From: Betaproteobacteria bacterium
GTDB taxonomy: Bacteria; Pseudomonadota; Gammaproteobacteria; Burkholderiales; Rhodocyclaceae
NCBI GenBank assembly: GCA_016234745.1
Contig: JACRAR010000049.1
Span: 1-51,978 of the forward strand
DNA: 51,978 bases
Direction of reading: 5' to 3'
In this document: positions 1-7,928 of the stretch, piece by piece
Numbering within the stretch: position 1 is the stretch's first letter
How the letters are laid out: each line of letters opens with the position of its first letter
Program-made: the position numbers and the translations under genes
Notes under the pieces: model-generated
Told to the model about the DNA's origin: nothing
Seen by the model: the letters and a program-made list of their open reading frames with translations, nothing else
The model's database searches: none

Positions 1-247
1 TGATGCTTGGAACGTTCATGGTAGGCAAGCACAGGATCCATGATCATGAATTCAGCAAAACCAAATGACTGGCGTGCCATGAATAATAGTTGACAATAAT
101 ACTAAACTATACCATGCTTGAATTGTGAAATGCCCCGTTCCGTTCAGCGAAGGGAACGACGCCACGAAAATTTTCCAAGAACGAATCATCAACAAAACCC
201 GCTATTCCTTTATTGCATTGTTTGCACACTGCTAGACGGATCCTCAC

Positions 248-484
248 ATGAGTCCAGCATCCCCTTCCATGACGCTGCTTATTGAACAACTCGGACTAGA
301 GTGCTCGCCTGCGGCAATTCAGGCTTTTATTGCCGCTCATCCTCTCCGGCCCGACGTTTTCCATGGCCGAATTCATGAGGCATCTTTCTGGACCGCTTCC
401 CAATCGGAACTGCTTTGCCAAGCCTTGGCTGACGACTCGGACTGGTCCGGCTTGGTAGACCGGCTCGATGTGGCCCTGCGGTAA
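248..484 (+). CDS. DUF2789 family protein
   Basis: Small protein of 78 residues with the DUF2789 pattern: an N-terminal LIEQLGLE helix, a central AFIAAHPL segment, a FWT motif and a C-terminal ALADDSDWSGLVDRLD helix. The family is common in proteobacteria and has no established role. The start is ATG at 248; an internal Met at 269 is an alternative start and would place the protein directly at the conserved helix. It lies about 130 bp upstream of the FAD oxidoreductase on the same strand, but the gap makes co-transcription uncertain. The family call rests on recognised sequence pattern only. Confidence 0.75.
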   Translation: MSPASPSMTLLIEQLGLECSPAAIQAFIAAHPLRPDVFHGRIHEASFWTASQSELLCQALADDSDWSGLVDRLDVALR

Positions 485-614
485 AAGACGGTGAGTTATC
501 ACACTGTTTCACCGGCTCCGCGTCCTAATTCCGAAAACGCTGCGTCGTGCCGAGGCTCTTACTCATTTGTATGAACGAATCTCATAAGCCGGTTCGTTTA
601 GGTTGGAGGAAAAT

Positions 615-1928
615 ATGAAACACGTCATCATTGGTAACGGACCGGCCGGCGTTATTGCGGCTGAGACCCTCCGTAAGCTTGATTCGGGAGCAGAAATTGT
701 TCTGATCGGTAACGAGCAGGAACCCGCCTATTCGCGTATGGCCATACCCTATCTTCTCGAGGGCAATATCGACGAATCGGGCACCTATCTGCGCAAGACT
801 CCCGGCCATTTTTCAAGCCATCATATTGGGGAAAATCGGAGCCGAGTGATCGCTGTAAAGCCCGCGCTGCACAAGGTGTTGCTCGAAGATGGTCAATACG
901 AAACCTATGATCGTTTATTGATTGCGACCGGATCCCATCCGGTAAACCCGTCAATCCCAGGAATTGATTTGCCGCAGGTCCAGACCTGCTGGACGTTGGC
1001 AGATGCCCGTGCAATTGCAGCTTTGGCCAAGCCGGGTGCGCGTGTGCTGCAAATCGGGGCTGGTTTCATTGGATGCATCATGATGGAAGCACTGGTCAGC
1101 CGTGGCGTTGATCTCACGGTGATTGAAATCGGCGATCGCATGGTGCAACGTATGATGACCCCGAAGGCCAGCGGCATGATCAAACGTTGGGTGGAACAGA
1201 AAGGCGTTCGCGTAATGACTGGAAAGGGAGTTGTCAGGATAGATACTCTAGGCGACGCCCCCGGATTAATAGAGACCACCAAGTCGTCGCTTGGTGAGGG
1301 AGTTACTGCGAGAAGTGCATCGATAGTGGCGACCCTCACGGACGGTGAGGCGATTTCCTGCGATTTGGTCATCGTTGCGGCCGGTGTGGCACCCAACATC
1401 GACTTTCTTGACGATACAGACGTGCATATCGCCAAAGGCATCGTGGTCGACAACCGGATGCGCACCTCCGTGGCAGATATATATGCCGCGGGCGACGTGA
1501 CTGAGGCCCCAGATATTTTCACCGGCATTCATGTTGTGTCGGCTATTCAGCCCAATGCCGCCGAACAGGCCAAAGTGGCGGCGCTCAACATGGCGGGGCA
1601 GGAAGATCACTTCCCTGGGGTGATGGCGATCAACGTACTCGATACGCTGGGTCTGATTTCGTCGTCATTTGGCCAATGGTGGGGCGAAACCACTGAAAAC
1701 GGTGGATCAGGTGTTGAACTCATAGACGAAGCCAAATACCTTTACCTCTCATTGCAGTTCAAGGATGACGTTTTAATCGGTGCCACTTCGATCGGGCATA
1801 CAGACCACATTGGCGTAATCCGCGGCTTGATTCAGACTCGAGCCCGACTTGGGCCATGGAAGGAAATGCTGTTGAACGATCCCAATGCCTTGATGAAAGC
1901 CTACCTCGGTAGTGTTGTCGTACATTGA
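615..1928 (+). CDS. NAD(P)/FAD-dependent oxidoreductase
   Basis: A 437-residue flavoprotein of the pyridine nucleotide-disulfide reductase fold. Visible motifs: N-terminal FAD dinucleotide-binding GNGPAGVIAAE, ATGSHP near residue 105, a second nucleotide-binding loop QIGAGFIG near residue 145 (NAD(P)H), and the FAD-contacting YAAGDV near residue 300. No redox-active CxxC is seen, so it resembles the NirB/ferredoxin-reductase-like branch that passes electrons from NAD(P)H to a partner protein. The ATG at 615 is preferred over an upstream TTG because a GGAGG ribosome site lies just ahead of it and the conserved fold starts there. The partner is not visible in the window, so the electron acceptor is unknown. 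Confidence 0.85.
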   Translation: MKHVIIGNGPAGVIAAETLRKLDSGAEIVLIGNEQEPAYSRMAIPYLLEGNIDESGTYLRKTPGHFSSHHIGENRSRVIAVKPALHKVLLEDGQYETYDRLLIATGSHPVNPSIPGIDLPQVQTCWTLADARAIAALAKPGARVLQIGAGFIGCIMMEALVSRGVDLTVIEIGDRMVQRMMTPKASGMIKRWVEQKGVRVMTGKGVVRIDTLGDAPGLIETTKSSLGEGVTARSASIVATLTDGEAISCDLVIVAAGVAPNIDFLDDTDVHIAKGIVVDNRMRTSVADIYAAGDVTEAPDIFTGIHVVSAIQPNAAEQAKVAALNMAGQEDHFPGVMAINVLDTLGLISSSFGQWWGETTENGGSGVELIDEAKYLYLSLQFKDDVLIGATSIGHTDHIGVIRGLIQTRARLGPWKEMLLNDPNALMKAYLGSVVVH

Positions 1929-2020
1929 TGAGTAGCTCGGCACAATCCCGATCAAGTCCGGGATATTGGGAGTGTGTTTAAGTATCTAAGTGCTTCACGG
2001 CATCCCAAAGAGGAGGGGGC

Positions 2021-2499
2021 GTGAGTACTCTTTATGAGTTTTCAGTACGGCGTCTCGATGGCAGTGAGCATACGACGGAATACAAAGACAAAGTGCTGCT
2101 GATTGTCATCGTGGCAAGCCGATGCGGGTTTACCCCTCCCAATATGCAGGCCTGGAAGCGTTATGGCGCTCGTATCGGGATCGGGGTCTTCTCGTACTCG
2201 GTTTCCCGTGCAATCAGTTTGGGACGCAGGAACCCGGCGATGCCTCAGAAATCGGCCAGTTTTGCAGTAGCACCTACGATGTGACCTTTTCAATGTTCGC
2301 CAAAATCGATGTGAATGGCGACAGCGCACATCCGCTTTATCGTTACCTAAAAACTGCAGCACCGGGTTTACTGGGTTCAGAAGGCATCAAGTGGAACTTC
2401 TGTAAGTTTCTGGTCGACCGCAAGGGAAAAGTGATTGCGCTCTATGCACCGACAACGAAGCCGGAAAGCCTGGTTACAGACTTCGAAGAGTTGATATAG
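2021..2499 (+). pseudogene. glutathione peroxidase, frameshifted
   Basis: Thiol peroxidase of the GPx/BtuE family that would reduce peroxides. The GTG start at 2021 follows a GAGGAGGGGG ribosome site. The first frame carries the N-terminus through the peroxidatic-Cys region (VASRCGFTP); homology then continues in another frame from QYAGLEALWRSYRDRG through LGFPCNQFG to the end at 2499. The span is 479 nt, two more than a 158-residue gene plus stop. Removing two bases near 2137-2138 (within ACCCCTCCC) restores the family-typical FTPQYAG. The catalytic position is Cys (TGC), not selenocysteine. Either a true 2-nt insertion or a sequence error; as written, the protein is broken. Confidence 0.85.
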
Positions 2500-2709
2500 G
2501 TTGCCACCATACTCAAAGCCGTAAGGGATACCTCGGTACAATCTCATTGCTTACTGCAAACGTCGGCTACATCCCATCATTGGTAGTAATTACGAAATAA
2601 GCGTTCACTAGACCGCCTAGTACCGGGTAGAAGAAGCTAGGGTTTCTGGAGTTGAAGGCGGTGGTGCCTGTCTGTGTCACAGTTGCACCGATTGGTTATC
2701 AATTCCTGG

Positions 2710-2928
2710 TCACTCCAGCGTGAATCCAATCTTGAGAGAAACCTGCCAGTGAGCAACTTTGCCATCAACTACATGACCACGGGTCTCGGTAATTGTGAAC
2801 CACTGGATATTTCGTATCGACTCATTCGCTTTAGCAATGGCGTTGTTCACAGCCTCTTCAATGCTGACGGGGGAGGAGCCCGTCAGTTCAATCAGTTTGT
2901 AAATATGGTTGGCGTCTTGATGGGACAT
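2710..2928 (-). CDS. dodecin, flavin-storage protein
   Basis: A 72-residue dodecin. Dodecins assemble into hollow dodecamers that bind flavins and protect them from light-driven side reactions. The pattern is clear: [12 protein letters not shown] at the N-terminus, [13 protein letters not shown] helix, the flavin-contacting WF pair in [11 protein letters not shown], and the closing strand [15 protein letters not shown]. Length matches the family (about 65-75 residues). A strong AAGGAG ribosome site lies 7-8 bases before the ATG. It is transcribed towards the broken peroxidase and appears monocistronic. Confidence 0.93.
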   Translation of the reverse strand: MSHQDANHIYKLIELTGSSPVSIEEAVNNAIAKANESIRNIQWFTITETRGHVVDGKVAHWQVSLKIGFTLE

Positions 2929-3191
2929 GGAATGCTCCTTGAGAGAAAAATAGCGTGACGTGGCTATCCCTATGGGTATTGCGAATATTGAGACAAATTG
3001 ACAGGTTCTTCTGTACGACAGCGCACAGATGCTTTGTATTCAACTCGTCAGAATTGACACTCATTTGTCCTGTAACGAGGCGAATCGGCAAATGAAGTTC
3101 TAGGTCATCCCTCGCAGCAAGAACAACTCAGCGAAGTATTTCAGAATTGGTTCGCGCTCCCCAAAGCAAGTAAACCTTCAAGAAACTCAGA

Positions 3192-3330
3192 GTGATTCCA
3201 AAAAACATACTGATAATCGGCGGGTCTGGCTTTCTTGGTAGCCAACTTGCCTGGCACCTGACCAAGGAAGGACACTTTCTGCGCTTGCCGACGCGCCGTC
3301 GTGAACGTGCCAAACACCTGTTGACCATGT
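3192..3330 (+). pseudogene. N-terminal fragment of NDUFA9-like epimerase
   Basis: Begins with GTG at 3192 and encodes a Rossmann dinucleotide-binding start (ILIIGGSGFLGSQLAWHL) followed by the PTRRRERAKHLL stretch typical of the NAD-dependent epimerase family related to complex I subunit NDUFA9. Similarity stops at about codon 46 and the reading continues into unrelated sequence. A full gene would be about 300 residues, so only the first 15% remains. The break marks the left side of a region of gene fragments that ends near 7.93 kb. Not functional as a reductase. Confidence 0.7.
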
Positions 3331-3335
3331 CGGTT

Positions 3336-3767
3336 TTTCGTTCGATGACCTTGGCACAGGCTATTGCTCATTGTCTTAGACCCTCAGCATCTCCTGGCAA
3401 AACATCGATTCGATCTTGCCGTCGTCCGGGATTTCGGCGATGGCTTCTTCAAACCAGGCAATCGTGCGATCTATTGTTCTGTCTTGCGGGTCGGGAAACT
3501 TTTTGCCATTCGAGGAATGCTGGATCTGGCCAAGGCCGCCTTCCTCGTCGATGATGACCATGCCGTTGATCATCCGCATGGTGCCAACACCTTAGCAACA
3601 CCCTTGGACATTTCGCTTTCCTCCATTATTTGCGGTGGGTTGTTTGAGACGCAGGTGCCATTATCCGCAGGTACAAGAATCGTCAACCGGGGCCTGTGAC
3701 TCCTGGAAGGGGTGGCACACCACGCCGCGCCTGCTCCGATGGGCGAGGCTTTCTTCCTGTTCCCCCC
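3336..3767. other. gene-poor stretch with one unrecognised minus ORF
   Basis: About 430 bases with no gene that I can identify. The minus strand holds a 67-codon open frame (3579 to 3376) preceded in another frame by a short peptide starting MSKGVAKVL at 3609; its tail reads IAWFEEAIAEIPDDGKIESMF. It could be a decayed small gene, but I recognise no family and see no good ribosome site. It lies between a truncated gene and a toxin-antitoxin promoter, which fits island debris. Confidence 0.3.
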
Positions 3768-3796
3768 TTGCATGAGTGTATTGCATGGGTTACAAT
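3768..3796 (+). promoter_or_regulatory. sigma-70-like promoter with direct repeat, toxin-antitoxin
   Basis: TTGCAT at 3768-3773 and TACAAT at 3791-3796 are separated by exactly 17 bases, a good -35/-10 pair. The TTGCATG motif recurs 13 bases later (3781-3787), inside the spacer, so two direct repeats overlap the promoter. This would suit an autoregulating antitoxin with a helix-turn-helix. The predicted transcription start, near 3802-3804, falls on the toxin ATG at 3803. Confidence 0.55.
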
Positions 3797-3802
3797 AATT
3801 CC

Positions 3803-4102
3803 ATGTACTCAGTCGAGCAATCGAAGACCTTCAAGGCGTGGCTTAACGACCTTCGCGATGGTATGGCGCGTGTGCGCATCACTGCCAGAATTGTCATGGC
3901 GAAGGAAGGCAACCTTGGCGACTGCGAATCTGTTGGTGACGGCGTACATGAAATGCGTGTGCATGTTGGGCCAGGGTATCGGCTCTATTTCGTGCATCGC
4001 GGAGAGCGGATCATCTTCCTGCTGCTGGGCGGCAGCAAGTCGTCACAAAGCCGAGACATCAAGCGTGCCAAGGCAATGGCAGAGGAAATCGACAAGGAGT
4101 AG
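3803..4102 (+). CDS. HigB/RelE-type addiction module toxin (Gp49 family)
   Basis: A 99-residue protein of the phage-derived Gp49/HigB-like toxin family, ribosome-associated or free mRNA endonucleases in characterised members. Visible pattern: FKAWLNDLRDGMARVRITARI at the N-terminus, then GDCESVGDGVHEMRVHVGPGYRLYF and a closing strand with LLLGGSKSSQSRDIKRA. Start chosen at ATG 3803 because an upstream in-frame Met (3776) would lie within the promoter. The antitoxin follows 4 bases after the stop, toxin first, as in higBA loci. Active-site residues are intact as far as can be judged. Confidence 0.85.
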   Translation: MYSVEQSKTFKAWLNDLRDGMARVRITARIVMAKEGNLGDCESVGDGVHEMRVHVGPGYRLYFVHRGERIIFLLLGGSKSSQSRDIKRAKAMAEEIDKE

Positions 4103-4106
4103 AACT

Positions 4107-4463
4107 ATGGGTAAGCGTGAAACATTCAGCCCCTTTGATGCGGCTGAGTATCTGAAGACTGATGAGGACATGGCGCTGTATCTGGACGCCATTATTGAGG
4201 AAAGCAACGGCGATCCTCGCATGATTGCTATTGCCCTGGGCGACATCGCGCGGGCAAAGGGCATGACGCAGATTGCCAAGGCCACGGGGCTTGCGCGAGA
4301 AAACCTATACAAGGCGCTATCGGCCGATGGAAATCCGGAGTTTTCGACAGTAATGAAGGTCATTGCTGCACTGGGGATCAAACTGCATGCGGTTCCTGCC
4401 GTGACAGCGAAGCCGCGCAAGGCAACGCGCAAGCGGACTGTTCGGGAACTTGCGGCGGCCTGA
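4107..4463 (+). CDS. HigA-type addiction module antitoxin
   Basis: A 118-residue antitoxin with the putative addiction-module antidote pattern: N-terminal FSPFDAAEYLKTDEDMALYLD (toxin-binding region), then a helix-turn-helix about residues 55-95 (MTQIAKATGLARENLYKAL and STVMKVIAALGIKLH). The basic tail KPRKATRKRTVRE is additional. The ribosome site AAGGAG overlaps the toxin's 3' end and start ATG 4107 lies 4 bases after it. It should neutralise the toxin and repress the shared promoter; the direct repeats at 3768-3787 are candidate operators. Confidence 0.88.
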   Translation: MGKRETFSPFDAAEYLKTDEDMALYLDAIIEESNGDPRMIAIALGDIARAKGMTQIAKATGLARENLYKALSADGNPEFSTVMKVIAALGIKLHAVPAVTAKPRKATRKRTVRELAAA

Positions 4464-4477
4464 AATGGCACGTGTTC

Positions 4478-4955
4478 TCACCGCTCCTCCTCGAAAAACA
4501 GGCTTTTCCTGCCGCGCGCAAGATCGCCCAGCCGGATCGGGCGCTGTGGTGACTTGGCACTTTCCGCCACGGCAATATTGACCGCTTCCTGCAAGGCCAC
4601 GCGGATATCCGCGATGCTCAGTCCGTTCAGCAGGTCAATCGCATCTTCGATCGGGAATTCAATCGGCAATCGGAGTTTGTCCAGCCACTGTTGGACATAG
4701 CCCTCAATTTCTCGGACACCCGGCAGGGCGAACTCGATCTTGATGGGGAAACGCCGCTTGGACGCGTCATCCAGAACCTGCGGATGATTGGTCGCCGCGA
4801 TGAAAAGCACGTCGGGAATCTTCCCGCCGGAGCCGTCCAGCAGGGTAAGCAGCTTGTTGGTCGCCATCTTGGTGTGGGGTGAGTAATTCCGGTCGGCCAG
4901 GATGTCATCCGCCTCGTCGATAAAGACGATGGCCGGTCGTTGATCTGATCCGTCG
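4478..4955 (-). pseudogene. AAA ATPase, C-terminal fragment
   Basis: The open frame starts mid-domain with PAIVFIDEADDILADR (Walker B) and runs through a sensor-1 region FIAATNHPQVLDD, an arginine-finger-like RRFP and the small helical lid (LNGLSIADIRVALQEAVNIA). The Walker A half is missing: upstream (about 4950) the frame runs into an IS3 transposase fragment. An internal ATG at 4867 could start a truncated protein, but this would lack ATP binding. It converges on the antitoxin gene with 14 bases between the stops. Similar ATPases often sit beside a subtilase-type peptidase; none is seen here. Confidence 0.75.
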
Positions 4956-5072
4956 CATCAACGCCAGTGTTTCCGAGGAGGGTTCGGCCGGCCGATAATA
5001 GACGCTCGATCGCGGCAACCTGAGTATCTGGCATTGCCGAACAATCGGCAATTCATGGGTGGCGTCTATCAT
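4947..5072 (-). pseudogene. IS3 transposase OrfB, N-terminal fragment
   Basis: Starts at ATG 5072, overlapping the orfA stop, and encodes 42 residues with the typical OrfB N-terminus (LRLPRSSVYYRPAEPS, then ETLALMRRI). The DDE catalytic integrase core is missing. The fragment joins an AAA ATPase sequence near 4950. Confidence 0.75.
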
Positions 5073-5371
5073 CTCTTTGCGCTCGCATCGTCGATTCGAC
5101 CGAGCGCGACAAACAAAAAATCGTTCTCCAACGAAAGCTGCCCAATTTTGGCTTGCATGTCCTTGATAGTCGGACCCAGCTCGGCCTTCCGGTTTCCCCC
5201 TGCGAAAACATCCTCTGCCCGCTCCTGCAACTGCTGTTTCCAAACCAAAATCTGGCTTTGATGCACTTGAAACTGCGCCGACAATTCCGCCAGCGTCTTG
5301 TCTCCCTTGATCGCCGCCAAAGCCACCTTCGCCTTGAACGTCGCCCCGTGATTCCTTCTCTTTCCAGCCAT
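5069..5371 (-). CDS. IS3 transposase OrfA
   Basis: A 100-residue helix-turn-helix protein with the IS3 OrfA pattern: basic start MAGKRRNHGATFKAKVALAA, a TLAELSAQFQVHQSQILVWK helix-turn-helix, and a leucine-zipper-like tail (IKDMQAKIGQLSLENDFL). In active elements OrfA is joined to OrfB by programmed frameshifting to make the transposase. Here its stop overlaps the start of a truncated OrfB, so transposition from this copy is not expected. Confidence 0.85.
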   Translation of the reverse strand: MAGKRRNHGATFKAKVALAAIKGDKTLAELSAQFQVHQSQILVWKQQLQERAEDVFAGGNRKAELGPTIKDMQAKIGQLSLENDFLFVALGRIDDASAKR

Positions 5372-5458
5372 GGTCGCTCCTTTCAGTCGTCATCATATCG
5401 GAGCGATTCACCACTTACACCCTTGTCCAGTTTTTCCAGGCCAGCTCAATTTTTATCA

Positions 5459-5923
5459 CTGGGTGCCGACTCTCAGATCAAAAACTCTCGCGGCGAAACA
5501 GCCTTGAGTCTGGCCATTGACGGGGCCGTTCGATCAAGCAATCACTCTTGCAACGACGTGGTAAACATTTTGAAGAGCAGAACGAGCCAGCAAAGCTATG
5601 AGACTGTGCCTGGCGGTAAACAAGATCCAGCAACGCAGGCGGCAGATAACATTACTTCTGTACGACTAGCGGGCGAAGTTGGATTGCCGCCTGAAGCTGT
5701 AGAAGACGAAAAAACTGGGCTTGCACAGTGCCTGCAGAACTTCAAGGTTGACGGAGGGGTACTGATTGGAAAACGATTTTCAAGCTCCCAGGACTTCCCG
5801 AACCTTTCCCGAGCAAGGGCGTACGACAAGGTTCTTAAATATATTGTGAAGACCGGCTCATTTAATATCCGAACCAGCGTGCGATCCAGCGCGAGGGATT
5901 ATCGAGGCATTTCCGCCGAATAG
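5459..5923 (+). pseudogene. ankyrin-repeat protein, C-terminal fragment
   Basis: The frame opens just beyond the IS3 end with SLGADSQIKNSRGETALSLA, a recognisable ankyrin repeat half, and then runs about 130 residues through a low-similarity C-terminal domain to a stop at 5923. No start codon or ribosome site belongs to it; the 5' part is replaced by insertion-sequence DNA. Ankyrin repeats mediate protein binding; the function of this remnant is unknown. Confidence 0.6.
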
Positions 5924-6172
5924 CACTGCAGAACGCGCGCTGCTGTCAGTGGTCGTAGAGGATTGTCACGGGTCTGGAAGTCACGCAAGCATCATGTTTC
6001 GGTCAGCTCCTTTAGTGTTCGTTGCAGAGGACGATGTCCGAAAGAATCATTGCTCCGCGTTACAGGAACCCTACAAACTGTGATGCAAACAGGAGATAGT
6101 GATCGCTGCGGCTGTCAGTCTGTGCGTTATCCCATCTTTATTGCTAGATACTTACCTGTACCTCAGCGACGC

Positions 6173-6484
6173 TCAGGCAGCGAGCCTTCCGTAGGTCATA
6201 TTCGCGCAAAGATCGGGAATGAACAAACCTTCGTCCAATTCTGGCCAATACAGGTCATAGCCGCCACCTTCTATGCGAACGTCGACCAGCTTCTGTTTAT
6301 CGATGTCGGCGAGTTGGGGAAGTAGTAGCGAAATCGGGGTGGACATTTCAACCCCGTTATCGAACTCGATCACCAGGCGGCTGCGAGCAGCATCCAAACG
6401 GGCACCAATCGCCCTATGCTCCACCTTAGCCAAGTCCTGGCCGCGCTTTAGCGCCGCGTCAATGGCTTGCTCAGAAATCGCCAT
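6173..6484 (-). CDS. DUF2442 domain protein
   Basis: A 103-residue protein with the DUF2442 pattern: a strand pair RLVIEFDNGVEMSTPISLL, a middle IDKQKLVDVRIEGGGYDLYWPELDEG and the closing FIPDLCANM. It overlaps the DUF4160 gene by 14 bases, so the pair is translationally coupled. DUF4160/DUF2442 pairs recur in mobile regions and have been suggested to be toxin-antitoxin-like; that is an association, not proof. The pair sits next to the integrase, consistent with island cargo. Confidence 0.85.
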   Translation of the reverse strand: MAISEQAIDAALKRGQDLAKVEHRAIGARLDAARSRLVIEFDNGVEMSTPISLLLPQLADIDKQKLVDVRIEGGGYDLYWPELDEGLFIPDLCANMTYGRLAA

Positions 6485-6722
6485 GGATTTTTTTCCATTC
6501 GTGGCAAAGCTGGTTCAATGCTGACTCCAAGGCTTCCAGCAGTCGCCGTATCGTTACTCGATTAACTCCCCGCGCCTCGTAAGGTTCCAACGGACCGGCG
6601 GGACAGTTCAACCATACTTTGATTCTGGCCTCCGCCGAAATAAGATGCACATGCGCTGGCCCATGGTCGTGAGTGTAAATCATTACGCGCCAGCCATCCA
6701 AAAGCAGTATTGTTGTTCCCAT
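6471..6722 (-). CDS. DUF4160 domain protein
   Basis: An 83-residue protein. The DUF4160 signature is clear: YTHDHGPAHVHLISAEARIKVWL, with the conserved H-x-P-x-H-x-H cluster that looks metal- or nucleotide-binding, followed by two helices (RVTIRRLLEALESALNQLCHEW). Start ATG 6722 is 6 bases downstream of the integrase stop on the same strand. It probably acts with the overlapping DUF2442 gene; the biochemical role is unknown. Confidence 0.88.
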   Translation of the reverse strand: MGTTILLLDGWRVMIYTHDHGPAHVHLISAEARIKVWLNCPAGPLEPYEARGVNRVTIRRLLEALESALNQLCHEWKKIHGDF

Positions 6723-6728
6723 TACCGA

Positions 6729-7805
6729 TTATCCCAGCTTTTTCGCCAGATCTTCAGCGCGCAGATGCGTGTAGCGCTTGAGCATCGACAGCGTCTTGTG
6801 ACCGGTGATGCTGGCTACTTCCATCATATCAAATACCCCTCGCTCAAATAGACGACTCGTGGCCTCGTGCCTCAGATCGTGGAAGACCAGATCGACCAGG
6901 TAGTGTGAATCTGGCTGCCGTCTGATCCGCTCGCAAGCAGCGACGTATCGCTCCTTGGCGCGTTCAATGGCTCGCGTAAAGGCGATCCTTGTAGCTGCAA
7001 TGTTTGCGTTGAATACGGGGCCACGTGGCAGCCGCTGGACTTTGCCTGTAGGTTTGAGAGTTTGGAGAATGCGCACAGCTTCGGGCGATAATGGCACAGC
7101 CCTGAATGCGTCATCATTTTTCGTTGTACCGCCGTCTTTGCCTCGAAAATGGGCTACTCGCTTTGTCAGGTCAACGTCCTCCCACTTGAGACTGAATAAT
7201 TCGCCCTGGCGGGCGGCAGTTTCTAAGGCGAGACGTACCATCGGCTCAAGAACCGGATTCTTGTAACGCCGACACTCACGCAGAATACGTTTTTCTTCGC
7301 CGGGCAGTAGCCGGCGATCTCTACCAGGTGGCGGCGCCGGACGTTTGACGTTTGCGACGGGATTGGTGGGCAGCGGGTATCCCCATTCCTTCATTGCTTG
7401 AGAAATGACGCCAGACAGGGTATTGAGATAGTGATTGACCGTGCTTGCCGCCTTGCCGGCTTCAAGCAGGCCGTCGCGATAAACCGCAACGTTCTTGGCT
7501 TGTATCGCCACTAAGGCGTATGCGCCGAATTTCTCCTTAAGTCGATCAAGAATTTCCGTTTCCGACTTCGAATTCTTCTTGCTCGGCGTGACCTCGCGTT
7601 TGTAACGGTCAATCAAGTCGCCGATAGTCACCTTTTCTGATTCTGACCGGTGCATAAATACGCCGCGGTCCATTTCAGACTCGACGCCACGCGCCCACTC
7701 TTCGGCATCGGCGCGATAGATGAATGTCTTAGTTTGAGTCGGGAAGCCCAGCCGGCGAATCTGAGCTTCCCAGGAATAATCACCCCGTTTTCTGATCGAT
7801 GCCAT
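6729..7805 (-). CDS. phage-type tyrosine integrase
   Basis: A 358-residue site-specific recombinase. It has an N-terminal arm-binding part (SWEAQIRRLGFPTQTKTF), a SAM-like core-binding domain, and a catalytic domain with Arg in TAARQGELFSLKWEDVD, HDLRHEATSRLF (H-x-x-R), GHKTLSMLKRYTHL (H and nucleophile Tyr). Start taken at ATG 7805 with GAGGA upstream; the open frame extends further but without conservation. It lacks the extra helix region expected of integron integrases and fits the family that inserts islands at tRNA genes. A tRNA-Cys-like fragment lies about 80 bp upstream of its start, as expected for an attachment site. Confidence 0.93.
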   Translation of the reverse strand: MASIRKRGDYSWEAQIRRLGFPTQTKTFIYRADAEEWARGVESEMDRGVFMHRSESEKVTIGDLIDRYKREVTPSKKNSKSETEILDRLKEKFGAYALVAIQAKNVAVYRDGLLEAGKAASTVNHYLNTLSGVISQAMKEWGYPLPTNPVANVKRPAPPPGRDRRLLPGEEKRILRECRRYKNPVLEPMVRLALETAARQGELFSLKWEDVDLTKRVAHFRGKDGGTTKNDDAFRAVPLSPEAVRILQTLKPTGKVQRLPRGPVFNANIAATRIAFTRAIERAKERYVAACERIRRQPDSHYLVDLVFHDLRHEATSRLFERGVFDMMEVASITGHKTLSMLKRYTHLRAEDLAKKLG

Positions 7806-7884
7806 ACTATCCTCAATGACTGCTGTGGCGCTATTGTGGCAATAATACACCAAATGCTCCGAAAACAGCATGAAATAAGGAAGA

Positions 7885-7927
7885 GGCAGCGGCCTGCAAA
7901 GCCGTCTACGCCGGTTTGATTCCGACC
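7885..7927 (+). other. tRNA-Cys-like 3' fragment, candidate attachment site
   Basis: Reads as the anticodon arm (loop CTGCAAA, anticodon GCA, flanked by GGC/GCC stem) through the T arm (GCCGG, loop TTTGATT, CCGAC) of a tRNA-Cys. No D arm or 5' acceptor strand precedes it, and the T loop has T where C56 is invariant, so it is not a working tRNA. Its place just upstream of the integrase start is typical of an attL/attR core duplicated on integration into a tRNA gene. The intact tRNA-Cys is not in the window. Confidence 0.65.
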
Positions 7928-7928
7928 C

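Larger units (their letters stand above)
4947..5448 (-). mobile_element. IS3-family insertion sequence remnant
   Basis: Left part of an IS3-type element on the minus strand: a probable terminal region near 5448 (TGAGCTGGCC on the minus strand), an intact-looking orfA (5371 to 5069), and only the first 42 codons of orfB (5072 to 4947). The rest of orfB and the other end are absent; the sequence passes straight into an AAA ATPase frame. On the other side the element abuts an ankyrin gene fragment. So the copy is immobile and marks a deletion junction. Confidence 0.75.

Noticed and set aside
107-289. Minus-strand 60-codon frame at the left edge
   Set aside because: It overlaps the DUF2789 gene on the other strand and has no recognisable features.
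6729-7805. Tyrosine recombinase as the integron integrase for the array
   Set aside because: It is 17 kb away, phage-like in layout, adjacent to a tRNA fragment, and lacks the additional domain of IntI.
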